Below, piece after piece: positions 1 to 6,573 of a stretch of 9,900 bases of DNA. The stretch comes from Bryobacteraceae bacterium (GTDB lineage: Bacteria > Acidobacteriota > Terriglobia > Bryobacterales > Bryobacteraceae): the NCBI GenBank assembly GCA_029975915.1, contig JARKOC010000343.1:1-9900 (forward strand), written 5' to 3'. A model generated the notes under the pieces. It searched no databases and had not been told where the DNA came from. It saw nothing but the letters and a program-made list of their open reading frames with translations. The position numbers were made by a program, and so were the translations under genes. The first letter of the stretch is position 1. Every line of letters begins with the position of its first letter.

Positions 1-127
1 CCGATACCTTTGGGCGGCTGACCCGGCATTTCGAATCAAGGACATAATCGTCAATAGCGTTCAGAGCCAGGGGCAGCCGGTCAGGGCGGCTCGCGAGGCA
101 CCCCCGACACGTCAAGTCAAACACCCA
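1..127 (-). other. Unassigned open stretch continuing the transposase frame off the window edge
   Basis: The reading frame of the neighbouring IS256-type fragment stays open on the minus strand through this stretch to the window edge, but the translation no longer resembles that family: the conserved STNAI is followed by WVFDLTCRGC and, later, ALNAIDDYVLDSK. This looks like the point where a different sequence was joined to the transposase, possibly the end of another mobile element or of a gene lying to the left. I do not recognise the protein and cannot tell whether it is coding or only lacks stops by chance. Confidence 0.3.
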
Positions 128-388
128 GATCGCGTTGGTCGAGCAGATCACGGTCCGGATCTCGATGTCGTAGTCCAGGAACGGGATGAACTCTTCCCAC
201 GCGGACTCCCACAACCGGATGATCGCGCCGTACTTCTTGACCCATTTCTCGTCGAGGTCCTCCAGCGCGGCCCGGGCGGCGTTGGGGTTCGGGGCGGTAT
301 AGATCGGCTTCACGTCATGCTTGAGGGCGTCCCAGTCCTTCTTCGACGCCAACCGGAACGTGTTGCGGATCAGATGGATGATGCAGAC
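128..388 (-). pseudogene. IS256/Mutator-family transposase, internal fragment
   Basis: About 87 codons on the minus strand read as the part of an IS256-family (Mutator, DDE) transposase that lies roughly two thirds along the protein. The start, VCIIHLIRNTFRLASKKDWD, matches the family's conserved HLIRN block. Further on come KPIYTAPN, a DEKW segment, IIRLWESAWEEFIPFLDYD and finally ICSTNAI. A full family member is about 400 residues. Here everything before VCIIHLI and everything after STNAI is missing, and in the family the position right after STNAI is normally a glutamate that I believe is the third catalytic acid. The fragment therefore cannot be active. No start codon or element ends belonging to it are visible. 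The family call is confident from the motifs. Confidence 0.85.
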
Positions 389-482
389 TCCCGCTGTCAA
401 CCTCGGCGCCGAAAGATGGGGCTGGGCGGGTGGGATCGGCAGGCGGCCCGGTTGGGGACGTCTGCAGCCGGAGCGCGACGCG
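389..482. other. Junction sequence between two transposase remnants
   Basis: About 94 GC-rich bases separate the stop of the IS110-like remnant from the IS256-type fragment. On the minus strand it ends with GGTTGACAGCGGGA directly against the first recognisable IS256 codons. Since this stretch lies downstream of the IS110-like stop codon, it could be the right-hand tail of that element inserted into, or fused to, the IS256 gene. No inverted repeat is seen, which fits IS110 elements, as these usually lack them. The assignment is tentative. Confidence 0.3.
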
Positions 483-689
483 TCAGCTGGCGATCGGTGT
501 GGCCGCGGCGGGGAACGCCTGGACCCGGTGGGTGTGGAGGTCGGGGTTGTAGTTGGTGTGGTCTTGCCAGCAGCGCCAGAGGATCCGGGTCCAGCGGGCG
601 CCGACTCCACGCAGCGCTCGGTAGTGGCCTTGGCCTGCGGCGCTGTAGAGCGCGCCCGACCAGTGCGGATCCAGGATCACAGGCGCTCA
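483..689 (-). pseudogene. IS110-family-like transposase, C-terminal remnant
   Basis: A 65-codon open frame from a GTG at 680 ends at TGA (483-485). Its sequence contains GARWTRILWRCWQDHTNYNP followed by a short polar and alanine-rich tail. This resembles the extreme C-terminus of actinobacterial IS110/IS116/IS902-family transposases, where an aromatic and basic helix (NRLVGILHGC-like) precedes a Y-D/N motif. The RuvC-like DEDD domain and most of the serine-bearing domain are absent. An in-frame TGA (687-689) closes the frame on the upstream side, so homology must break within a few codons of it. The GTG is not a meaningful start. It could instead be the tail of another transposase family, since the conserved part is short. 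Confidence 0.55.
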
Positions 690-733
690 AGACGGATCAG
701 ATAATTGAGGCACCGGAACGTTAAGATCGGATC
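690..733. other. Short leader between transposon debris and ugd
   Basis: Only 44 bases separate the IS110-like remnant from the ATG of ugd. They are visibly more AT-rich (for example GATAATTGAGG and CGTTAAGATCGG) than the debris to the left. No Shine-Dalgarno sequence of normal quality and no -35/-10 pair with acceptable spacing could be defended, so the promoter of the two plus-strand genes may lie here or in the debris. The mobile-element junction may thus have replaced the native leader. Confidence 0.35.
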
Positions 734-1906
734 ATGCACTCCCTCCGAATCACTGTTGTTGGGCTCGGGTATGTCGGGATCGCCTCAGCAGTCCTGCTGG
801 CGCGCTATCACGACGTCACCGGGCTAGACATCGACCCTCGCCGTGTCGCTCGGGTTAATGCGGGTGCCTCCACAATCGAGGATCGTGACATCGCCGAGTC
901 CCTTCAGCAAGGTGGCCTTTCTCTCCAAGCCACGACCGATCCGACCCGGGCTTTCGCCGAGGCGGACTTCATCCTCATCGCCACCCCGACCAACTATGAC
1001 TCGGAGCAGGACGCATTCGATACTTCCTCTGTCGAGTCGGTTATCGCGCAGTCCGCGACCAACAATGACGCTGTCGTTGTGATCAAGTCCACTGTTCCGG
1101 TGGGATTCACAGCCCGCATGCGAGAAAAATATCCCGCCAGGCGGATCCTTTTCTCCCCAGAGTTTCTCCGTGAAGGGCGGGCGCTTCACGACAATTTGCA
1201 TCCTAGCCGAATCATAGTCGCAGATCCAGGGCCGGATGCGGAACTCTTCGCCGCAATTCTACGCGAAGCCAGCCTTGATGATAACGTCCCGATCCTGTTT
1301 ACCGGCGCCTTCGAGGCCGAAGCCATCAAACTATTTGCCAACACGTACTTGGCGCTGCGCGTCGCATACTTCAACGAACTCGATACCTATGCCATTCAAA
1401 GAGGCCTAGACACGCGACAGATCATCGAAGGTCTTGGCCTAGATCCGCGGATAGGCGATGGCTACAACAACCCCTCCTTCGGCTACGGGGGATACTGCCT
1501 CCCCAAAGATACACAGCAGCTATTAGCGAACTATCGGTCCGTGCCGCAGAACCTGATCCGAGCAATCGTCGATTCAAACACGACTCGCAAGGACTTCATC
1601 GCATCAGACATCATCGAACGCAATCCTGCAGTAGTGGGAATTTATCGTCTCGCCATGAAGTCGGGCAGCGACAACTTCCGTGAATCATCAATCCAAGGCA
1701 TCATGAAACGCGTCAAGGCCAAGGGCATCCCGGTCATCCTCTACGAGCCCACGCTCGGTGACGACTCGTTCTTCGGTTCAGAGGTGGTACCTGATCTTGG
1801 AGACTTCAAGTCCCGGTCCACGCTCATCATCGCCAACCGCCTGCACCAAGACCTTGATGATGTCGCATATAAAGTCTACAGCCGCGACCTGTACGGAAAC
1901 GACTGA
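734..1906 (+). CDS. ugd: UDP-glucose 6-dehydrogenase (short, enteric/streptococcal type)
   Basis: Cytosolic enzyme that oxidises UDP-glucose twice with NAD+ to give UDP-glucuronate, the donor or precursor for uronic acids in capsules. Its 390 residues match the short Ugd class (about 390-400) seen in enteric bacteria and streptococci. The N-terminal Rossmann motif is GLGYVG (10-15). SPEFLREG (141-148) carries the glutamates that contact substrate, [12 protein letters not shown] (196-207) carries Lys199 and Asn203, and [15 protein letters not shown] (246-260) carries the catalytic Cys255. The C-terminal substrate domain includes [19 protein letters not shown], a hallmark of this subgroup. All key residues are present, so it should be active. 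The start is the ATG immediately before the Rossmann strand, and no strong ribosome-binding site precedes it. The next gene begins 2 nt after its stop, so the two are almost certainly cotranscribed. GDP-mannose dehydrogenase is unlikely given these motifs. Confidence 0.95.
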   Translation: MHSLRITVVGLGYVGIASAVLLARYHDVTGLDIDPRRVARVNAGASTIEDRDIAESLQQGGLSLQATTDPTRAFAEADFILIATPTNYDSEQDAFDTSSVESVIAQSATNNDAVVVIKSTVPVGFTARMREKYPARRILFSPEFLREGRALHDNLHPSRIIVADPGPDAELFAAILREASLDDNVPILFTGAFEAEAIKLFANTYLALRVAYFNELDTYAIQRGLDTRQIIEGLGLDPRIGDGYNNPSFGYGGYCLPKDTQQLLANYRSVPQNLIRAIVDSNTTRKDFIASDIIERNPAVVGIYRLAMKSGSDNFRESSIQGIMKRVKAKGIPVILYEPTLGDDSFFGSEVVPDLGDFKSRSTLIIANRLHQDLDDVAYKVYSRDLYGND

Positions 1907-1908
1907 AA

Positions 1909-2976
1909 ATGTTAATAGTACAGCCCGAAATGGGAGTTCCTTTGTCATCTGAGACAATTTACCCAATCACCAGCCCAGCGACGGTGCTCGTCACTGGAGC
2001 GGCAGGTTTCATCGGCTACCACCTCACAACTCGGCTGCTATCCAGCGGCTACACCGTGATCGGGATCGACAACCTGAACTCCTACTATCCTGTCGAACTC
2101 AAGGAAGCGCGCCTACGACAGATAGGTAATCTGTCAAACTTTCGATTCCACAGAGCCGACTTGACTGATGAGGCGGCACTGAATTCGATATTTGAGCTCG
2201 AAAGACCTACGATCGTGGTCAATCTTGCCGCGCAGGCCGGAGTTCGCTATTCGATCGACAATCCAGGAGTGTACATCCAGAGCAATCTGGTTGGCTTCGC
2301 AAATGTGCTTGAAGCATGCCGTCATCACGACGTCACACATCTCCTTTATGCATCCTCGAGCTCGGTCTATGGTGGCAGCACAAAGGCCCCGTTCGACGAA
2401 GCAGATCCCGCAGATCATCCGGTCTCACTTTATGCCGCGACCAAGAGGTCCAACGAGTTGATGGCAGACTGCTATGCACATCTCTACCGGCTCCCAGCGA
2501 CTGGGATGCGGTTCTTCACAGTCTACGGCCCCTATGGGCGTCCGGACATGGCTTATTACAGCTTCACGGACAGCTACTTCGCTGGACGGCCCATCAAGGT
2601 GTACAACGACGGCGATACTCGACACGACTTGTTGAGGGATTTCACTTACGTTGATGACGTCGTCGAGTGTGTGGTCAGACTTCTGCACCTTGCACCTGCC
2701 ACAACACATCCTCACGAGATCTTCAACGTGGGAGGTAGCAGACCTGAAAGCCTCACCAACTTGATCACTACCCTCGAGAACGCTCTCGCCGGGGCTCTCG
2801 AGCGTTCCGTCTGCTTTGACAAGGTCTACGAGAAGATCAAATCCGGCGACGTGAAGGCCACGCATGCAAACGCAACACGGCTGAGCCAGCGGATTTCGTA
2901 CACACCGCAAGTGACCCTAGCTGATGGTCTCCGTCGATTCGCGGAGTGGTATGTCCGCTTTAATCGACTCGTCTAG
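1909..2976 (+). CDS. NAD-dependent epimerase, UDP-glucuronate 4-epimerase type
   Basis: Extended short-chain dehydrogenase that most likely interconverts UDP-glucuronate and UDP-galacturonate in the cytosol. TGAAGFIG (29-36) binds NAD, NLAAQAGVRYS (105-115) is typical of the UDP-glucuronate epimerase group, and the catalytic set is SSSSVYG (149-155) with Tyr175 and Lys179 in SLYAATKRSNE. RFFTVYGPYGRPDMA (201-215) is another hallmark. Its place 2 nt after ugd means its substrate is made next door. Length is 355 residues against a usual 320-340. The extra residues are mostly at the N-terminus, so the start is uncertain: ATG at 1909, ATG at 1930, or TTG at 1942, the last having a well-spaced GGGAG just upstream (1932-1936). 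A UDP-glucose 4-epimerase or a decarboxylating relative is less likely. Its TAG stop overlaps that of the convergent gene. Confidence 0.88.
   Translation: MLIVQPEMGVPLSSETIYPITSPATVLVTGAAGFIGYHLTTRLLSSGYTVIGIDNLNSYYPVELKEARLRQIGNLSNFRFHRADLTDEAALNSIFELERPTIVVNLAAQAGVRYSIDNPGVYIQSNLVGFANVLEACRHHDVTHLLYASSSSVYGGSTKAPFDEADPADHPVSLYAATKRSNELMADCYAHLYRLPATGMRFFTVYGPYGRPDMAYYSFTDSYFAGRPIKVYNDGDTRHDLLRDFTYVDDVVECVVRLLHLAPATTHPHEIFNVGGSRPESLTNLITTLENALAGALERSVCFDKVYEKIKSGDVKATHANATRLSQRISYTPQVTLADGLRRFAEWYVRFNRLV
2973..2976. other. CTAG shared by the stop codons of two convergent genes
   Basis: The plus-strand epimerase stops at TAG (2974-2976). The minus-strand polymerase stops at TAG read from 2975 to 2973. 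Both lie within the palindrome CTAG, so the two coding regions overlap by four bases with no intergenic space. Transcripts from both sides must therefore end inside the opposite gene or overlap there. Confidence 0.95.
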
Positions 2977-4163
2977 CGTCGAGCGCCGGAAACAGAGATC
3001 CGACGCTGACCCGCACGAAACAACATCGCTAATAAAGCAATGGCGGCGAAGGACGAAAACAAGGCATACGTCTCACCGCGAATTGCATAGAGACTCTCGT
3101 AGGCGACAGCCACCGCAACGCCCCAGTACAGCGGAGACTCTCTCCCCTTGTCAACTAGATACAACTGGAGCACGCCAAGCAACAGATAAACAACAAATAT
3201 TCCAACCATGCCGGCATTCATGTAGGCCTCGGCCGATAGCGAAAATCCGTAGGCTGCGCCTGAATCAACACTCCCTGTGAAGACTACGGAAAACCACTCG
3301 GAGAGAGTCCCATAGTCCGATGCATTAGAGCGCGTGAGCGCAGCAATCCACGAGTGACTGGGATAGGGATCTCCTGATGCTATCCAGCTCCGCACAAATG
3401 TGTCAACGAACAGAACCGACCCTTGATTTAGAAGGGAGGCGACACTCAGACGATCTCCGGCTCTTACGACAAAGATGGTCGTGCCAGCAACAAGCGCAAC
3501 GAATGCTATTCCAATATAGGCCGCGATGACGCGGCCGCTCCTTTTACCAACGACAAGGAGCGCACCGAGGGCATAGGAGACCAGCAGGAAGTCCCGCTCG
3601 GCAGTCGCTAGGCAGTAGAATATGAACGCCACCCAAGCGGTCACAACTAGTCGACGGGCATGGCCTCCGGATCTCCAGACAACTGACGTCCAGCACAATG
3701 AAATCGACATACATAACAGGTATTGATAGTGGACCGGACCGGCAATCGCAATAGCGACAACCTTGTTCGTTCCAGCGCCTCTAGACAGCACTCGAAGGCC
3801 TTGGACTGCACCGTACAACGACCCGACAACTAGCACGGCCTCATAGGTCCACGACGACCATGTCGTAGCCGTCGGGCGTCCGAATCCGGGAGCAGTCATT
3901 CTTTCCGTGCGGCCAATCCAAAGAGCGTCGGCAGCCGCCCAACCTAGTAAAGCAATCGAGAAGCCCAACATAGCGCGCGGAATGAAATCTACGACCGTCC
4001 CCCTGTAAATATCCCCTCCAAGATAGAAGAGCAGCGCTGGGCCGAACGAAAAGTAGACAAAATAGATCAGAAAAAACCCGAGCGGGCTGGGGCCACCGCG
4101 CCTAACGAACAGCCTCCACGTCGCAAACACTGCGAGGCCCAAGCTCAATCCTAAATCGGTCAC
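2973..4163 (-). CDS. wzy: Wzy-like oligosaccharide repeat-unit polymerase
   Basis: Predicted integral membrane protein of 396 residues that would polymerise flipped, undecaprenyl-linked repeat units on the outer face of the membrane. About ten to twelve hydrophobic segments are visible, starting at roughly residues 5-20, 28-48, 64-82 and 107-124 and ending at about 316-338, 346-362 and 365-384. A long hydrophilic loop lies at about 234-310, as in Wzy proteins. This loop ends in AAYGFSLSAEAYMNAG (303-318), similar to the G-x-S-x-x-A-E-A-Y-x-N-x-G signature of O-antigen polymerase relatives. Sequence identity in this family is always low, so the call rests on topology, this signature and position right after a flippase. 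The start is GTG (4163-4161), preceded by GAGG with 7-nt spacing and overlapping the flippase stop as GTGA. A WaaL-type ligase is a less likely alternative. Confidence 0.82.
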   Translation of the reverse strand: MTDLGLSLGLAVFATWRLFVRRGGPSPLGFFLIYFVYFSFGPALLFYLGGDIYRGTVVDFIPRAMLGFSIALLGWAAADALWIGRTERMTAPGFGRPTATTWSSWTYEAVLVVGSLYGAVQGLRVLSRGAGTNKVVAIAIAGPVHYQYLLCMSISLCWTSVVWRSGGHARRLVVTAWVAFIFYCLATAERDFLLVSYALGALLVVGKRSGRVIAAYIGIAFVALVAGTTIFVVRAGDRLSVASLLNQGSVLFVDTFVRSWIASGDPYPSHSWIAALTRSNASDYGTLSEWFSVVFTGSVDSGAAYGFSLSAEAYMNAGMVGIFVVYLLLGVLQLYLVDKGRESPLYWGVAVAVAYESLYAIRGETYALFSSFAAIALLAMLFRAGQRRISVSGARR

Positions 4164-5416
4164 TGCGCGCCCTCAGGACTGCGTCTGGCCAGAAACACCA
4201 AACCCCCATGACGCACCAAGGCCACCGCGATAGTCGCCAACAGAACCGCGATTCCCGCGCCTCTAAGCCCGTTCAATTCGACGAGCAATGCCGACGCGAC
4301 CACCGCCGTAACCGCGCCCGCTAGCGCTGCCGCCATCTGAATGACAAATGCCCGATGCACCACTAATGCCATGTCCCAGATCCAGGAGACTGCACCCACC
4401 GCCCAAGACAGCCCGAGAAACACAAGAGTTGGGCGATCCTCGTATCCCGAGCCATAGAGCAGCGTGACCACCCGACCTCCCCAGAGCGAGATGCCTATGA
4501 CCACGGCGGCTCCGAGAATGGCCATTCGAGATGCAAGTAGTCTCACGCGCTTATTCATCGTCCCCATTCCACCGCTGTGAAAGAGAGTAACCATTCGAGG
4601 GAGCTCAAATTGCACAACCGCGCTCACCACTGTATTGCCCGCAATTAGCAAGTACGCCATGGCGCTAAAAATGCCAACGGAAGCCATCCCTGTCGTTCGT
4701 TCCAGTACATATCGCGGCGCTGCCTGCATCGCTGAGTTCAGGCAGCCCGCCACACCCAAGGGAGCTGACACCAGCGCTAGACTGCATATTCTTCTCGCGC
4801 TTGCGCCACGCGCGTGCCAAGCGAAACCGTCTGATCGAGCTCCAATCGCGAATCGGCCAACGTGAAGTGCGTATAGAGCTGCCGAGAGCGAGCCCAGAAA
4901 AGACATCGCTAGCGCAAGCACGGGGAGCATGCCAAGCGAAAGTCCCATGGCAAAGAGCACTAGCGATGCTCCCCCGTTAATCATCTGATATACACCCAAC
5001 GGCCGCACAGTACCGACCGCCTGTGGCGGCGCCAAATAGATCTCTGCGGTAAGATCAACTGCCTTTATCAGCGAGACAAGAATATAAGTAGCGGTCAGAG
5101 AATCGCTGAACAGCCCGAACAGAAGAACAACCACAAACGCACCGGCGCTTGCGATGATCCGAAGCATCAGATAATCGCGCCATGCATATCCTTCTCCACT
5201 CGAGGAAACATACACCTGACGTAGAGATAAGCCGAAAAAAATGAAGAACGGAGCCGAGACGGCGAGTGCGTACGAGTATTCGCCCAACTCCTCAGCTGAC
5301 GTGACACGTGCGAACAGCACGAGAATTAGCCACTGACATAGCGAGTAAATGGCCGTCCCACCCGCAACAATACCGACTTGAGCGACCGCGCCTCCACTCC
5401 CCTTCACTGAACCCAT
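4160..5416 (-). CDS. wzx: Wzx-type lipid-linked oligosaccharide flippase
   Basis: Membrane protein of 418 residues of the MATE/MOP polysaccharide-transporter superfamily, expected to move the undecaprenyl-diphosphate repeat unit from the inner to the outer leaflet. It is hydrophobic almost throughout, with about twelve segments. Family features seen are an N-terminal amphipathic stretch before the first helix (11-36), the ARVTSAEELGEYSYALAVSA turn (36-55) followed by SLRQVYV (64-70), a central QAAPRYVLER (231-240) leading into SVGIFSAMAYL, and a charged turn near ELPRMVTLF (271-279). Length fits the family (400-480). The ATG shares its A with the TAA of the preceding glycosyltransferase (TAATG), and no independent ribosome-binding site is obvious, so translation is probably coupled. 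The next gene, the polymerase, overlaps its stop by 4 nt, giving the usual flippase-polymerase pair. Confidence 0.88.
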   Translation of the reverse strand: MGSVKGSGGAVAQVGIVAGGTAIYSLCQWLILVLFARVTSAEELGEYSYALAVSAPFFIFFGLSLRQVYVSSSGEGYAWRDYLMLRIIASAGAFVVVLLFGLFSDSLTATYILVSLIKAVDLTAEIYLAPPQAVGTVRPLGVYQMINGGASLVLFAMGLSLGMLPVLALAMSFLGSLSAALYALHVGRFAIGARSDGFAWHARGASARRICSLALVSAPLGVAGCLNSAMQAAPRYVLERTTGMASVGIFSAMAYLLIAGNTVVSAVVQFELPRMVTLFHSGGMGTMNKRVRLLASRMAILGAAVVIGISLWGGRVVTLLYGSGYEDRPTLVFLGLSWAVGAVSWIWDMALVVHRAFVIQMAAALAGAVTAVVASALLVELNGLRGAGIAVLLATIAVALVRHGGLVFLARRSPEGAQ

Positions 5417-6573
5417 TAATCATCGATCATCTGAGCCAACTGACGTTGCCACAATTTCATATTCTTCTCCATTATATCAGCGTTGAAATGACGGCTACTT
5501 TCTAGGCATTCATCGGCAGCCCTCTGCCGGAACACGTCGTCAGTAAGCACCCTTATCAGCAGTCTCTCCAAGGGTTCCACGCTCCCGCGCGGAACCAGCA
5601 GGTGATGCGGCAACAACTCTGGGATACCCGACGCGTCACTCCCGATACACGCCACGCCGAGAGACATCGCCTCGAGCAAGGCTCTTGGCAGCCCCTCAGC
5701 CATTGAAGGCATTGCAAACACATGAGCGCTGAGCATCATGTCAGAGACATGAGGCCACCCGTCCAAGAAGTCGATAAACTCGACACTTCCGCTCACACCG
5801 ATATCGGCAGCCAGCGCGACAAGTTCTTCACGGCACGACCCTTTGCCAACCAGTACAAGATGAGCGCCCGGCACCTGCTCCAAGACAGCGGGCATTGCAC
5901 GGATCAAAAAATCATGCCCTTTGTACATCCGATCTTGCGTCCCGATGGCCACGATGCGTCCCGGCACATGCATTGATTCTGCAACCGAATGATCGACTGC
6001 AGTAACCCCAGCATCCGTATACCAGAACTCCCGGTCTGGCCTCGATGCAGGATACTTCTCCTGGAGAAACGACCGGGTGGGATACCGCACTGCGCCAGCT
6101 TGGCGAACTGCCCACTGCGACAATCTGCGCGCTATCCACTTAATCTGTCTGGATGAGGCGGAATTCCGAGAGTCGGACACCGAGTCTTCGATATCGCCAA
6201 CAAAATGCATAGCAACGGGTCTTCGCAGAGCCCGCGCGGCAATTAGCGCGGTTGTCCCAACGAGACCCGGGCACTTGACCACCACTAGATCCGCACTGCG
6301 TGCGATGAGAAGCGTGCGCCAAAAGAGCCTCGGGAGTCTTAGCATCCCGCCAAGAAGTCCGCGGTAGTAGGGTAGCCCAGAGATCTCCCCATCAACTTGA
6401 TGAGCAGCGCTAGGCGCATCGACGCGCGTAATCCGGGCGCAAAGCACCGAATCATGACTCTCAGGACCCAGGTCCCTCCAAGTCAGACCCTCGAGGTGTC
6501 GATTGAACGTCAGGACCTCAGATCCCGAGTCCTGGAAGAGTCTGTCTTCAACGAAGACTGCCACCCGTGCCAC
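5416..6573 (-). CDS. GT4 (GT-B fold) glycosyltransferase, second of two
   Basis: Cytosolic or membrane-associated retaining glycosyltransferase of 385 residues that would add one sugar to the growing lipid-linked unit. The N-terminal domain begins VARVAVFVEDRLFQDSG. The C-terminal GT4 domain shows GTQDRMYKGHDFLIRAM (211-227, Lys218 in the KGH donor-binding motif), HLVLVGKGS (238-246) and MAEGLPRALLEAMS (291-304), in which Glu293 and Glu301 form the classical E-x7-E pair. Sugar specificity cannot be read from sequence. The frame is open upstream to 6693, but I chose the GTG at 6573 because an AAGGAG lies 9 nt before it and family members start with an RVAVF-like strand. This gives a 26-nt overlap with the preceding glycosyltransferase. 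It ends in TAA overlapping the flippase ATG by one base. Confidence 0.9.
   Translation of the reverse strand: MARVAVFVEDRLFQDSGSEVLTFNRHLEGLTWRDLGPESHDSVLCARITRVDAPSAAHQVDGEISGLPYYRGLLGGMLRLPRLFWRTLLIARSADLVVVKCPGLVGTTALIAARALRRPVAMHFVGDIEDSVSDSRNSASSRQIKWIARRLSQWAVRQAGAVRYPTRSFLQEKYPASRPDREFWYTDAGVTAVDHSVAESMHVPGRIVAIGTQDRMYKGHDFLIRAMPAVLEQVPGAHLVLVGKGSCREELVALAADIGVSGSVEFIDFLDGWPHVSDMMLSAHVFAMPSMAEGLPRALLEAMSLGVACIGSDASGIPELLPHHLLVPRGSVEPLERLLIRVLTDDVFRQRAADECLESSRHFNADIMEKNMKLWQRQLAQMIDD

Noticed and set aside
397..690. 97-codon minus-strand ORF overlapping the IS110-like remnant
   Set aside because: It is in a different frame from the transposase-like translation and is a low-complexity proline- and arginine-rich sequence.
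317..724. Overlapping plus-strand ORFs of 127-135 codons in the transposon debris
   Set aside because: Their translations are arginine- and glycine-rich with no domain, and they run antisense to recognisable transposase remnants. High GC alone explains the lack of stops.
690..733. Possible promoter before ugd (TTGAGG and TAAGAT)
   Set aside because: The two boxes are only 11 nt apart, far from the usual 16-18, so the match was not accepted.
824..1201. 125-codon ORF antisense to ugd
   Set aside because: Fully inside a well-supported gene, with no recognisable motif and no ribosome-binding site.
2425..2910. 161-codon ORF antisense to the epimerase
   Set aside because: Lies entirely opposite a gene with intact catalytic motifs, and its translation has no family features.
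2960..2990. Possible terminator hairpin at the convergent stop codons
   Set aside because: Only a four-base stem (CTCG/CGAG) around an eight-base loop, with no U-tract on either strand.
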